From: Lingula anatina
Taxonomy: Eukaryota > Brachiopoda > Lingulata > Lingulida > Lingulidae
Length of the DNA: 64,000 nucleotides
Assembly (NCBI RefSeq): GCF_001039355.2
Contig: NW_019774825.1
Span: forward strand, 455,752-519,751
Direction of reading: 5' to 3'
The notes below the pieces were generated by a model. It saw only the letters and a list, made by a program, of their open reading frames with translations, ran no database searches and had not been told where the DNA came from. Shown one piece after another: positions 26,411 to 39,089 of this stretch. Positions within the stretch are counted from its first letter, which is position 1. Each line of letters begins with the position of its first letter. The position numbers and the translations under genes were made by a program.

Positions 26411-26796
26411 CACGGGGCTGATATCAAAACAAAAGGATTGCAGGGACCGATACAATGAATGAGACGGAGTGACTGCCACGTGCGGAAGATGGGCAGGAAA
26501 TCGGCCAACTACTCACAGAAAACCACTAACGCAAACGAAGATGATTGGACGGTGACCGCAATTAGGCAGTAAACGCGGGGAAAGTCCATTCTTTGATATT
26601 ACCCCATGCGCGGTGATATCAGCGTGTTCTATTCAAAGTTAGGGGTATTGGGTGGGGAACACGCACGATTTACCTTTGAATGTATGACAAATAATGCACT
26701 GTTACCCCCTCGCCCGATATACACGATAGCATGCCTCGCTGGCGCTCGGCCTGCTATCGTGATATCGGGCTCGTGGACAGTGCATTATTTACTACA
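26411..26796. mobile_element. Insertion in intron 1 of gene A with a fold-back
   Basis: Absent at the matching place in gene D intron 1 (near 42530). Contains an inverted repeat of about 50-bp arms (26689-26743 with 26745-26790). Shared motifs are AATAATGCACTGT, CCCGATAT and CACGATAGCA. Exact edges are uncertain because of AT-rich flanks. Confidence 0.55.
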
Positions 26797-27151
26797 TATT
26801 ACACGAGGGATATGGTAACTTTCACTAAGGGTGAGCTCCTGTTCCTAAATGCCAAACACTATAGTTTGTAATTTATTTTTAAGTTCTTTTATGTTTTTTT
26901 AACAATGCCATCTCAGCGTTTTTTACTGCTTAGGCATGCTAAATATGTATTCTTATTAACCACGTGTGATTTTAATGAGTTCCGGGACATATCCCCTAGT
27001 CTTAGAGTCACATTCATAATGTTAGAAGTTTATAAATATAATTCTTTGTGAAAGTTGCTAAGATAATTAATGTATTTTTCTTTAAAAGGGTCACTTGTGT
27101 ACTTTACATGCATATTAGTTCCAACAAAGGAATACCAAATACAGTATACAA

Positions 27152-27155
<4 letters not shown>

Positions 27156-27203
<48 letters not shown>

Positions 27204-27204
27204 N
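27156..27204. repeat. TA microsatellite ending in assembly gap
   Basis: About 23 AT units followed by N at 27204. A single N probably stands for a gap of unknown size. Confidence 0.9.
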
Positions 27205-27832
27205 CAAATTGTGATTTTTCTGCACACATCACACACACACACAAGCACAAGCACATTTCCACATACACACGTCCTCACACGCGCCAACCTGAAACCATAA
27301 TATTTCCTCAAACTTAATTATAACAGACAAAATACTGGTCAACAGAGTTGTTTAAGGTTGCTGTGTCGTTCATGCGTCTTCCTAACTTTTTTCCTTGAGT
27401 GTATTTCTATATATATTTCCAGATGAACAAACGGAGTATTATGTGAATCTTCGACTCGACATTTGGAGAAGTGCCATAAATAGAGGTTCAGATGACGACA
27501 ATGCCCAAATTTCGGAGGAAGAATTTCTTCAGAATCATATGCTCATGTTTAACGACAGCAAAAATCGAGCACATTTAGCCGATCTCTTTGTCATTGAGTT
27601 CATTGCCATAGATGCCGATGGCGACGGATATATTTCGCCCAGAGAGCACGCAGCTTATTTCTACGGGATTGGTATTCCCACAGAGTACTCTAGGCGTATA
27701 TTTGATATCATGGACACAAATAAAGATGGCCTCATCTCCAAGGAAGAGTTCACGCAGGCTCAAATGGAATTTTGGCTTGGCGAAGAGGAAAACAATATTT
27801 ATAATGAATTTCACGGTCCTCTTGTTGATTGA

Positions 27833-28428
27833 ATGCAACATTCTCAAATATAACTCACTTAACTAGTATTTGATTAATGAAATAAGAGTGGTCTAACGCG
27901 GGTAATGGCGCGGGTATTAAACAGTGAGACAAAATGTCAATCACCAATAATATCCTATACACGCAAATATTAAATATCGTGATGCAGGTGTTTTCCATTT
28001 AACACAGAAGAGCTAAAAAAATTATATTGTGACGAAGCATAGAATGATAACGAGGGACTCATCTTGTTTTGCTTCACTTGTAGATAGTTGCACAATAGAG
28101 AATGGTGATGCAAAAACATTCATTTTTAAAACTATTTAATCAGTTGCCATTTATTATTAGTATACTGGAGTTTTTTTGCATTGATTGTCTCCATGATCAA
28201 CCGTGAACACCTTGCAAGGCATAGTTATTATACGCGTTAATATGATATGCTTGTAAGTAAACTGATAAGTAAAAAAGAACACACTATTTGTTGTTCTGGT
28301 GAACAATTATTAAGTGGGTCTAGGGGTGAAGCAGTAGGGTTTTAGAAAAGTATTATGTTATGTGACGGATTTGTCCGGGGGCTTCTCATATTCTTCTGTT
28401 ATATCATGCAAAATGAGCCGGAAATAAA
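27833..28428 (+). terminator. 3' flank of gene A with conserved AATAAA
   Basis: The sequence after the stop is conserved with genes B, C, E and F as far as a GGAAATAAAGAAA box. AATAAA is at 28423-28428, about 590 bp after the stop. Equivalent boxes are at 33683, 40303, 54848 and 61051. It is a candidate poly(A) signal. The 3' UTR extent is inferred only from this conservation. Confidence 0.4.
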
Positions 28429-31015
28429 GAAATCTCCTATTTTAGAATTTTTTCAACCGACAGTCATTAACAGAGAGTCTATTGCATAATTGGCGTATCT
28501 TGAAGGGGTACGTTTTTTTAAAGACCAAGGGCTCAGATTACAACACTTATCTCGACTGAATTTTGTTTTGAATTTTGAATAAAACATTTTGTGATAAAGG
28601 CTGCTGTGCTATGTTTTGAATAAAAAGTCAAAATAACAAACAGAGGTGAAATGAAACACCTTAATGCGACTTCGTTTACAGTTTACGCAGTCAAGAAATA
28701 CACCTTTCATTGCCTGTCAAACAGTGTTTTTCAAGCAATAAGGCGAGAAGTACTGGGTTTAATAAAGGATTACGTAAAATGGTGAGGGCTCACTATATTC
28801 CACTTTTATGTAACCCAAAGGAAGCGGACAGAAAGAAGAAAGAAGATCAATGTTAAAACTTATTTTTATGTCAGCTCAGTTGTGTATCTTGTAGAGGAGT
28901 GAGTCCTTGGACAAGGACGACCACCGTACATGGAATCGTATTAAACTGTTTCTCATCTGTATTCATTTTTAGACCGAAAAATGATTCATCACGTTTTCCC
29001 AACATGTCCACCAGATTGATGAACAGCATTTTAAGGGGAATCGTGAAATGGACATTTTCATGTCCCTTGATGTGAAGATGGTAATAATTTGATATTTTAA
29101 TATTTTCTAAATAAACTGAACGTGATTTAACATTTAATTAGTCTATACAAGGAAAGTGAAATCTGAAGACCAGTACGTAAGTGACACTTGAAATAATAAC
29201 GATGAGCAAAATCTATTTGTTTGAAAGTTATCGTCTTGATGTGAAGTAAATAACCCATTGATGTATGGGGTAATTAAACGTAAAAGACGTTAATACCAGA
29301 AGGAAATAGTTTAAAATAATTCACTGGTATCCTTCAGTAGAACCTTAACTCGGCTTTATGATGCCGTTTGAATCACTTGAATGGCTGTCTTGATTATAGA
29401 GAAAATTCCAAAACCGAAAACGGTATTTTCTCCCCAAATGGCACAGCAGCGTCATCCGTTGGACACTGCGTTAAATCTCTGTATTTAATTGGCCTTTTGG
29501 AAAGTATGTTTCAATTTTTTTATAAAGACGTATAAGATGAGGGTATTGTTACTATCCCTTTGTCTGTTTTACTACTCCCTTAATAAAGCTTTATATCACA
29601 AAGTACTGTGACCTTCCTAAGTGTGTGTTCTCTGAGACTGCAGAGCCCCATTCACTATTGTCTCGGTAATTGTGATTAGTGATTATTTATATTATTTAAT
29701 AGCGTATGACATAATCAAAATACTACACACATGACTTTCCATCAAAACAATGAGCTCTTGTCCTATCGCTTGATCGGTTAAAATCCATAATGTCCAAAGA
29801 ACTAACTGCATTTGTGGGCGCAGGTGTATTGTTTTTCAAATGCTTTTTTTCCTCCTCGTTGGAAATCATCCCCTTCTCAACAAACACAGTCTGAAAACAT
29901 GTGTGTTCCAAAACCCCGTGTACCATGCATGCCATTCTGCTGAGAGCTATTTCTTTATATCATGAATTTTCAGGGACAAAGATAAATAGAAAAAAGAAAG
30001 ATTTCCATATATGCTACAACACAAAACGATATCTGTTATGCATTCCAGCTTTATGCACAAGGCTCAATGTAAAAAGCCTCTGATTTATGTCCCGTGTTTG
30101 CAAAACTAGTTGATATCAGACACCTCAATAGAAGTTTGTTTGTAATGCATGATTTGTAAAGAAAGAAAACACCATTCGCAGTCAAGGAAAAAGAACATTT
30201 CTTTAAAAAGCATCTAGGGGCTAAGGGCTAAGGTTAGACAATAAGATTATTTTAAATGATTATTTTAAATGAAAACCTGGCAATATAATGCAAAGGGGAC
30301 CGAAAAAGAAAAATAAACATCAATTTTGAAACTTCTTTTTTAACTTGTACTATCACTTCATTGGTGCATCTTGCAGGGGTACTTGCTTTAAAGCAATAAC
30401 CTGCACTGTTCATGAAATCGTTTTAACACTTAATCTTCTCAACTTAAGGCTGCTTTAGACCGGACACTGCACTATAGCACATTTCCCAACATCATTGGCA
30501 GTCAGTATGTCCATTAATTAAAAGTGTGAATGGAGATTTTTGTTGTCCCTTGGAGTTAAGATAATATAAAATATAACAGAAAGGGAGTAAACACAATTGA
30601 ACATATGAGGCAGGGCCTTTCGACCCTTCACCGCAAGGAAGCGACCAATTAAATAAATCAGTGATGAGGCAAAGATATAGGTAGGTTACCGTCATAAACC
30701 AGTCTTCATAAAAAAAATCCAGAAAAACAGACGCATGTACAACTTATAGGCCAACTTATGGTTCTTCATCTATGTTTCCTCTGATAAATTACACCTGGCA
30801 AAAAGGGTTGATATAAATTGTTCTTGCAGTATTTTTTAACCTAGGTCGAAATATTTGAATATTGTGTCCTAGTTTTAACACATTGAACAACCTTTAGAGG
30901 ATTATTTATACTATCGGGTAACAAATACAAAAGATGAATATTTTCCTTCTTTAAAATATCACTCATCCGACTACAAATCACGGTGTTTGTTATTCCTGTC
31001 ACTTTCCCTACCTGG
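28429..31015. other. Array spacer between A and B
   Basis: No gene of its own. The left part (to about 28560) continues the 3' flank shared with C and F. 29580-31015 matches the 5' flanks of A, D and G. Short open frames here fall in repeated spacer and differ between copies. Confidence 0.6.
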
Positions 31016-31024
31016 TATATAAAA
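31016..31024 (+). promoter_or_regulatory. TATA-like box of gene B
   Basis: TATATAAAA, about 32-40 bp upstream of the gene B start codon. The surrounding CCTGGTATATAAAA..AGCACACATTGTTACG is shared with gene A. Confidence 0.45.
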
Positions 31025-31055
31025 CATAGCACACATTGTTACGCAAGAGTCAGAG

Positions 31056-32478
31056 ATGGCTTATCCAACAATGTTGAATACGACAAAACTCTTTCGACAT
31101 GGCCTAGCATTATCTATGAATATGCAAGCTAATCGGTATTTGGGAAGATTCATCCAACCTTCTCAAGAATTGTGGAAAGAGACAAACTTGTCTATTTGTA
31201 ATGGGCGTGGAAGAGTAATTCCCTTTGCCCAGTTAAGCCGAGGGCTGTCAAAGCAGCCATTGCGTTTGAAAAAGGTTAGTTAAATCAGTTATCAAGGTCA
31301 TTTGATGAAGAATTTGAATGTCCTGCACTATAAGTAAACATACATGTAGTTTCTAAGATTCAACTTAAATTTAAGTCTAATAACCACACTTAAAATGCCA
31401 ACAAAACCATTGTTAGGTTAAGGAAGCAATGTCAATCATTCTAATTAAGGATATTTTTAACTTACTTTTTTTAATTAAACTGGTTGAACAAGATAGCTTC
31501 ATGTATCTGAGTGAAATAGAAGGTTAGTGAAATGAGAAACCTGGCACAGCTCTGCAAAATGTTCTGCTTATTGCAACCGTTACTGGGGCATTGTTTGAAA
31601 CATAAATGGATGTAGAGACTTCTTGCAAATTTGCAGAAGATGTGCAACAGGATGTGTTTGCAGCAAATTTGCAGTAAACTTTTCATTTTGCTAAGGACAC
31701 TGTTGCATGTATCTGTATATTAAAGGAGGGGCAACTTTCATTTATAGTGAGCTTCTGTTCTGAAGTGCCAGACGCCACAGTTTATTATTTTTTTATTTTC
31801 TTATTTTATATTTTTCTTTAAAAAGGCCACTTGTGTACTTTAATGCGCATTAAGTCCAAACAAAGGAATACCAAATACACCGTGCAATCCATTAAAATGC
31901 TTTATATTTCGTGCACTGGATTGATTTAATTAATCGGTAAGAAAAAATAACAGAAATGTTGAAAATAATTTATTTCAGATGCCCACGGACTACCCATTGT
32001 TGACTGGTTCGGATCATTGGAAGAGGAAAATTCGCACGATGTTCAAGGCCGTAGATACCACAGGTCAGGGATACCTCACTAAAGAGTCCTTGGAGCTCTC
32101 TGCCAAGCGTACTGCTCAGTACTTGGATCTTAATGGTAGGTATCGATTAAATAAAAATAAATAGATTATTAAACTAATTTTTTAAAACAGCGGCTTAGAA
32201 TGCTTAGAATGAGACTGAGAATTTACCTGTTGACGTAGGACCTTGTTTCGAATTGAAATTTATAAGTTTTGTTGAAAATAAATTGTCAAATGCTAAATTT
32301 TCTGCATGCAGCTGGAATTTGTTTTTGTAGTCACTTATATTATTCTAAATATTTGTTTGTGAAAAGATGATTTATCACATATCGGGATGTTGTTTGGTAA
32401 GCTTATTTCTTGACTCCTCTCCCTCCATTTTTCTCTCTCTTTGTGTGTGTGTATCTCTTTCACACACATGCGCGCGCG

Positions 32479-32524
<46 letters not shown>

Positions 32525-33071
32525 CCCGCACACGTACACGCGACGTGAAACCATATCACACGAAATTCTACTCAGTAGAGTTGTTAAAGATAGGTTGTTC
32601 CATAGTTAATGCGTCTTCCTGTCGTTTATGTACTGTATATGCACAATATACGTTATATTTCCAGAAGAACAAGCGGGGAATCATATGAATCTTCGACTCG
32701 ATATTTGGAGAAAATTCGTAAGTCGAGGTTCAGATGACAATGCCAAGATATCAGAGGATGAATTTGTTCAGAATCACTTGCTCACGTTTAATGACAGCAA
32801 AATTCGCGAAAACTTAGCTGATTACCTTTCCGTTGAATTCATTTCCATAGATGCCGATGGCGACGGATATATTTCGCCCAGAGAGCACGCCGCTTATTTC
32901 TACGGGATTGGTATTCCCACAGAGCACTCGAGGCGTATCTTTGATATCATCGACATAAACAAAGATGGCCTCATCTCCAAGGAGGAGTTCCAGCAGGCTC
33001 AAATTGAATTTTGGCTTAGCGAAGATGAAAACGGTATTTATAATGAATTCCACGGCCCTCTTGTTGATTGA
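31056..33071 (+). CDS. SCP-like EF-hand protein, gene B
   Basis: Three coding exons: 31056-31274, 31979-32135, 32665-33071. Introns are GT-AG, phases 0 and 1. The product is 260 residues. Residues 1-73 are a basic, Arg-rich segment with no acidic residue in about the first 37, which looks like a targeting presequence (inference). Exon 2 starts at Met74. EF1 (loop from D99) lacks the position-12 acidic residue. EF2 (about 147-158) is degenerate. EF3 (D188-E199) and EF4 (D222-E233) are canonical. The C-terminus GPLVD after an aromatic helix is typical of sarcoplasmic calcium-binding proteins, which are about 175-195 residues, so Met74 to the end (187 aa) is the usual length and exon 1 is extra. 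Expected role is soluble Ca2+ buffering or sensing. Exon 3 is of the EEQ/NHMN type, one codon shorter than most. A CA microsatellite lies in intron 2 (about 32480-32522). Sister of gene E. Confidence 0.85.
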
Positions 33072-33682
33072 ATGCAACATACCCCAATATAATTCACTTA
33101 ACTAGTACTTGGTTAGTAAAATAAGGATGGCATAACACGGTTAATAGCGCGGCTGTAAAAAAATGAGACAAAATGCTTATCATCAATAATATCATATACA
33201 CGCGGATATAATATTGTGACACAGGTGCTTTCCTAGTATAGTAATAGAGTGATCCAGAGAAGAGTAAAAAATTAAAAACAAAATACAAACAAACAATTCT
33301 ATTGTGGCGAAGCACAACATAATAACGAGGGACTCATCATATTCTGCTTTACTAGAAGATACTTGCACAATAGGGGTTGGTGATGAAATTACACTCATTT
33401 ATAAAAAAACTTTTTAATCGGTTGCCATTTATTGCCAGGTACTGGTGTGATTTGCATTGCCTCCTTGATCAACCGTGGACATATTGCAGGGCACAGTAAT
33501 TATACGCCTTTATATGATTTTGCTTACTGATAACTAAAGTAAAGACACCATTTGTTATCCTGGTGAACAATTGTGAAGGGTGATGAAGTAGGGTTTGAGA
33601 AAGGAATGACGTTAAGCTGCGGGTTTGTTTCGGGGGGCTTAATTCTTATATCCTGCTGTTATATCATGCAAAATGAGACGGA

Positions 33683-33688
33683 AATAAA
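33683..33688 (+). terminator. Candidate poly(A) signal, gene B
   Basis: AATAAA in a GGAAATAAAGAAA box conserved at the same place after A, C, E and F. Confidence 0.35.
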
Positions 33689-33811
33689 GAAACGAAATCA
33701 ATATCTCCCATTTTAGAATTTTACCACCGGCCGTCATTTACAGTCAGCCTAAGACCACGAGCTCAGATTTTAAAAATTAACTTAATTTTTTTAGGCCAAT
33801 AACTTTATTAA

Positions 33812-33812
33812 A

Positions 33813-33884
<72 letters not shown>

Positions 33885-33885
33885 T
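33812..33885. repeat. (CT)n(AT)n microsatellite
   Basis: About 25 CT units followed by about 11 AT units. Confidence 0.9.
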
Positions 33886-34262
33886 TATTTAAAAAATAAT
33901 AATAATAAACTTTATTTAAAGAGGGTTAAACATATGAAGTGCAGACACTTATCTTACACATGGCCCTCTGGGGGGTTAAAATTAAATATTGTGTTAATGA
34001 AGAAAAGATGAATAAAATGAAATGAGTTGAATAACAAGAGTAATAAGAATAAAACAGACGACATTATGTTAGTACGAATCTTAAAGCTTCATGACTTAAT
34101 AATTGTATACATAATATTTAATTTTGTTTTTTTAAAAACAATCTTTGAAAAGTATCCAAGTCTTCTCAGTTTTTAATTTCAGAGTTAGGGCAGTTCCATA
34201 TTTTAATCGAAGTCCATATTGGGCCTTTAGTTAGTATGTCTTTATGTACTGACTAGATTGAT
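33886..34262 (-). mobile_element. LINE 3' tail, truncated, copy 1
   Basis: Read on the minus strand it ends TTTAAATAAAGTTTATTATT, a short ATT-repeat tail like that of CR1/L2-type non-LTR elements. Further upstream on that strand a broken frame gives an IWN..SEIKN..LDTF-like stretch that resembles the last helix of such reverse transcriptases (weak). A second copy is at 55021-55386. Confidence 0.45.
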
Positions 34263-34467
34263 AAACAACATGTTAAATGAGACTTTTTAGGATAAAGGCT
34301 TGTGGGCTATGTCCCGAAAGATAATCCAAAATTCACGAAGCCAGCTGAAACGAGACACCTTAATAAGACTATGTTTACAATGTACGCAGTATTGAGAAAG
34401 ACCACACCAGTCGTTGTAGGGTGAACAGCTTCTTAAAGCATTTGGCAGTGAAGCACCGGGGGTTACA

Positions 34468-34715
34468 TGTAACAAAGCATTATGTCACATGGGTGACTTG
34501 TATTTTGGTGAAGGCTCATTACATCTTCCATGAAACAACGCAGAAGCAGGAATAAAGAATAAAGAACATCCCACAGGGACCCGCAGAGTAAGTAAGGTTA
34601 CTTTCCGGTGGCAATGTAACAAAGCATTACCTCCCATGGGTAACTTGTATTTTGGTCAAGGCTCATTACATCTTCCATGAAACAACGCACAAGCGGGGAA
34701 AAAAGAAGAAAGAAC
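34468..34715. repeat. Tandem duplication, 147-bp unit x1.7
   Basis: The unit begins TGTAACAAAGCATTA and includes CTTGTATTTTGGT and CTCATTACATCTTCCATGAA. Second unit from 34615. The same duplicated structure is at 55605-55835, so it predates the block duplication. Confidence 0.85.
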
Positions 34716-34944
34716 ATCAATTTTGAAACTTCAACTGGCAGCTAGCTCATTGGTGCCATCTTGTAGAGGAGTGAGACATTGGGCAAGCACATGCACCGTT
34801 CATGAATTCCCACATTTAAAACATGGATTTATTTTTCGTGTGTACATATACTTTGGATAATTTAAAAAAGTATATTTTCACCTGTAAACAGTTTATGCAA
34901 AGGTAATTTGCTCGGATCCAAGACTGGACCGTAAACCCTCCGTA

Positions 34945-35215
34945 CCAAAGTGTGTCCTCTTGTAGTAGTCACAAGCAATTTTTAGAAATTGTTTTTAACA
35001 AAAAATACAACGTGCATTCTAGAATTCGAAGCAGGGTTTAAAGGTATAATTGTGTCTAAGTCAGCGAAGTTACCACTGAGTCCGGATGCTTCGATTGAGG
35101 ACTTCAGACACTGAAACCCAGGTTCGAATTCTAGAATGCTCAAACTAATTTCTTTTTTTTTTGTTGCTTGAAACAATTTATAAAATTTGCTTGTGACTGC
35201 TTGAGGACACACGTA
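34945..35215. mobile_element. Fold-back element with arms of about 100 bp, copy 1
   Basis: Left arm about 34947-35046 and right arm about 35111-35213 are imperfect inverted repeats. Shared motifs are GTGTGTCCTC, GTCACAAGCAA, AATTGTTT and GCATTCTAGAATTCGAA. The right arm contains GGTTCGAATTC, close to a pol III B-box, but I see no convincing tRNA-like body. Second copy at 56080-56355. Confidence 0.65.
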
Positions 35216-35386
35216 CGACGAAAGGTGGGCGGTTCAGTCAGGGTGCAGTCGGTACCGTGCACGGTTGCAAACAAGTTCATAGCCATTAGCAAGCATGGTA
35301 AATGAAAGTCCCGAATACAAATCCCGGATAACGCATGTCAGTTTCCACAGAAATCAGCTGGCACCGGATTCGAGAATGCTCGTAAA

Positions 35387-35706
35387 ACAGGCTAACCCAA
35401 CTACCAGACTCGGCACCGAATGATCCCAAATTCATCGGTAGATCGGACCACACTAACCGTTTTCAAGGTGTGCGTCAATACGCATTTCACAGTATTATAA
35501 CCCGGAGCAAATTTTGAGATGAGATGCACGACTTTCCAACCCCGATGAGAATCATCACTATCACATTGCGTACTAGACAAGAGCGGTGTTGCGTCTGATA
35601 CCTCGAAGCGCGAACTGATGCACACCTCGAAAACGGGTATTGTGATCCGATCTACCGGTGACTTCAGGATAATTCGGTGCCGAATCTGGCAGTAGGGTAG
35701 GCCTGT
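35387..35706. mobile_element. Fold-back MITE, 320 bp, copy 1
   Basis: Terminal inverted repeats of about 105 bp: left starts ACAGGCTAACCCAACTACCA, right in reverse complement ACAGGCCTACCCTACTGCCA. Both continue through TCGGCACCGAAT and CGGTAGATCGGA. Second copy at 56531-56848. A half copy is at 1425-1850. The minus-strand open frames across this region are by-products of the repeat. Confidence 0.7.
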
Positions 35707-36337
35707 AAAAGAATGCAGGCTTTCGTGGGTCCAGGCAAATTACCTTTTGCATTAAAAATGTAAATTTATAAATAAGTGATCGATTTGCCAAAAAAACTTA
35801 TTTCTGGCCATTATTATTAAGTCTGCATCTTTTCACTTAAAAGCCCTTAAAATGATGTTTATGCGGGATTGTCATTGATCTCTATCGTTTACCAACTACG
35901 CAACAGATCAAATTTGAATTGAGTCAATAGCTAACGGCATGGCGCCATGCATGTCATACTGGCCTCTCATCAAAAAGTGCAATCTTCTCCGACGGATTTT
36001 AATTAGCATGAAATGTTTGTTAAAGTCACGTCGGTGCTATCGCTTTACCCAATCATGCATGTTTTGCTCTATCCCCCCCCCCCTCTCTGGGGCCTTGCTT
36101 GTCAAGACTGTTCAAATGGTCGTATAGTACCCGGGGCAGCTCAACATTCGACATTTGAAATTGCAAAAACTTCTAAAAACTAAAAGAAAAGTTTATTTTT
36201 TTTTTCAAAAGTTACGTCACGATTGCTTTACCCAATTGTGTATTTTCTTGCTAATCCAGACTGTTCATAAAGTCATACAGTATCTTAGGCAACAGTCGAC
36301 ATTTGAAATAAAAAAAAAAAAAAAACTAAAACCGCAA
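35707..36337. other. Spacer with two diverged internal repeats
   Basis: Two loosely similar segments each contain CTTTACCCAAT, GACTGTTCA and TCGACATTTGAAAT-like words (from about 36030 and about 36215). C-run at about 36069. No gene recognised. Copy at 56849-57472. Confidence 0.5.
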
Positions 36338-36600
36338 GGTGCGAACTGCTTTGGCTCTCATCGTGATCTGTAACTTCACAGGTGAAGTCAAACGTAATCT
36401 CAGTGTAAAACAAAGTGAAAATTAAAACATCGGATGTCATTTAACTTAGGATGATTCTTGTGGACGCATTTGGAATTTGTTATTCTTATCGTTAATATCC
36501 TTTTATATAATATTGATATCTAATAGTTTACTTCAAGTCATGTTTTTTTTGATGAGCCCATTTTTTAAATCTCTTTCTCCTCCCCCTCCATCTCTCTTTT

Positions 36601-36645
<45 letters not shown>

Positions 36646-37174
36646 TGTGTATACACAAACGACCTGAAACCATATTATATTTCCTCAAGCTTACAACATT
36701 GGTCAAACATTGGTTGTCCCACCCCCAGTTTCATGTGCTTTTATTTATAAATGATAACATCACAGGAGTTAATTGCTATGAATGATGATTTTCATTCCAG
36801 GTACCATATATATATATATATGCATATAACTAACATGATAGTGGTACAGAGAATACAAACTATCTGTTAAGATATCTATATCTAATTCCATTTATTTACA
36901 TTTATTTAATGGTGCGAACTGCTTTGGCTCTCATCGTGATCTGTAACTTCACAGGTGAAGTCAAACGTAATCTCAGTGTAAAACAAAGTGAAAATTAAAA
37001 CATCGGATGTCATTTAACTTAGGATGATTCTTGTGGACGCTTTTGGAATTTGTTATTCTTATCGTTAATATTATTTTAAATAATATTGATATGTAATAGT
37101 TTACTTCAAGTCATGTTGTTTTTTAATGGGCCCATTTTTTAAATCTCTTCCTCCTCCCCCTCCATCTCTCTTTT

Positions 37175-37219
<45 letters not shown>

Positions 37220-37484
37220 TGTGTATACACACACGACCTGAAACCATATTATATTTCCTCAAGCTTACAACATTGGTCAAACATTGGTTGTCCCACCCCC
37301 AGTTTCATGTGCTTTTATTTATAAATGATAACATCACAGGAGTTAATTGCTATGAATGATGATTTTCATTCCAGGTACCATATATATATATATATGCATA
37401 TAACTAACATGATAGTGGTACAGAGAATACAAACTATCTGTTAAGATATCTATATTTAATTCCATTTATTTACATTTATTTAAT
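36338..37484. repeat. 573-bp direct tandem duplication upstream of gene C
   Basis: Units 36338-36910 and 36911-37484 are nearly identical, each with a CA microsatellite and a TA run. The sister locus upstream of gene F (57473-58030) has one unit only, so the duplication arose in C after the block duplication, or one unit was lost in F. Confidence 0.9.
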
Positions 37485-37954
37485 GTACCCCCTCAAATCT
37501 GATGTTCCACCGTCGTATCCACGGAGGTAAAGAAATGTCCATTAAATTGAAATGACACCACCAGATGTCACCAAATTTATACATATTTAGCATTATGGTG
37601 TGCTCTTTAAAGGCTCCTTGTCTAATAGCGTTTGTGTTTACCGCGTACTGTAATTACTTCCTGTAGATGACGCGGCCTGCCTTCAACAAAGGTAACAATT
37701 CTTTTTTTGTAAGATATTGTCCCATTCTTCCTAAAGAGCTTGGTTGGTCCTGATTATTAGGGGTTTGGTTCTCCTTTGCATTGCACACTTCAATTCTTGC
37801 CACAGATGTTAAGTAAGGTTAATAACAGGGCTCAAAGATGGTTTCTCCAGCCTCAGAACATTATATAGTGTTTGATATTCTGGTAACGTTCCATACGTGA
37901 TATATTAAATTGGAGAACAGATTGTTTCGCCATTAAATTTCGTGAGAACCAGAG

Positions 37955-39047
37955 ATGTCTCACATGTATGCAACCATGATGAATACGCCCAAACTCTTTC
38001 CACGTGGCATGGTATTAGCGATGATAATTCAATCAAACAGGCGATTGGGCAGATTCACCCAACCTTCCCAAGACTTTGTGAAGAAGATGCATCTGTATAT
38101 ATGTAATGAGCGTGGAAGAATAATCTCATATGTCCAGTTAAGCCGAGGCCTAACGGAGCAATCACTGCGTTTGAAAAAGGTTAGTTATGAGTCAGTTATA
38201 CGATACAGTTCCTTTGTTGGATAGTTTGAATGCCACATTTCTTCAGTGAAAGTGCATGTATGTCATGCTTCTTTACAAACTCTAAACACTCATTAAAGGC
38301 GGATAAAATGGATCGTCAAAAGCTTTATCGCTCTATATTACATATGTGATAACTGCCCATTACGAACCTTCGAATTGTCTCTGTCTGGTTATTCATTAAG
38401 ACAATGGTGTGAAGTGAAAAACTCAAATGACTTCCTAAAGAAAATTACAACCACTCAGGACACTAGTGTTCTGAACTACCGAACGCCATAGTCTGGTATT
38501 TAAAGCATGACCCCGCGGCGTTCACTGCTTAGGTGTGTGACCTAATTGTACCCGTCTGATTTTTAATGAGTTCGGTGACATATTTCCTTTTCTTTAAAAC
38601 ACATACATACATGCAATCTTAAAGGTTTATTTATAATAATTATTTTTTTCATAATATTAGTATTAAGGAAAATTGCAGACATTACGAGGAAAACTATTTT
38701 ATAAAGGCCATACTGTGTGCTTTTCATGCGTATTATTTCATTTCCATCAAAGGGACACAATGCACATCTACATGTACAGGTATATATTTCATGCATCACT
38801 GCATTATATTAATCTTTCAAGTAAATAAAATGTTGAAAGTAATTTACTTTAGATGCCAACGGACTACCCATTGTTGACTGGTTCAGATCATTGGAAAAGG
38901 AAAATTCACACGATTTTCAAGGCCGTAGATGCCACGGGTCAGGGATACATCACTAAAGAGGCCTTGGAGATCACTGCCAAGCGTGCTGCCCACTACTTGG
39001 ATCTAAATGGTAGGCATCGATTAGATAAAATTAAATAGATACATTTC

Positions 39048-39089
<42 letters not shown>

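Larger units (their letters stand above)
25741..27832 (+). pseudogene. SCP-like EF-hand gene A, exon 2 missing at an assembly gap
   Basis: Exon 1 is 25741-25944 (68 codons, donor AAAG|GTTAGT). Exon 3 is 27423-27832 (acceptor TTTCCAG), with stop TGA. Exon 2, 157 bp in the other copies, is absent. Where it should lie the sequence runs into a TA tract and an N at 27204, then continues as intron-2 sequence. Joining exon 1 to exon 3 directly would shift the frame, so exon 2 is needed. Exon 3 has canonical EF loops IDADGDGYIS..E and MDTNKDGLIS..E and ends GPLVD. Exon 1 and its flank resemble genes B/D/E, while exon 3 and the 3' flank resemble C/F. So this may be two half-genes falsely joined at the gap, not one gene. 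No internal stop is seen in the exons present. Marked pseudogene only because it is incomplete here. The in-frame codon five codons upstream of the chosen ATG is TTG, where B, C, E, F and G have ATG. Confidence 0.7.

Noticed and set aside
35040-35140. tRNA-derived SINE suggested by GGTTCGAATTC
   Set aside because: The word is part of the inverted ends of a fold-back element; no matching A-box at the right distance.
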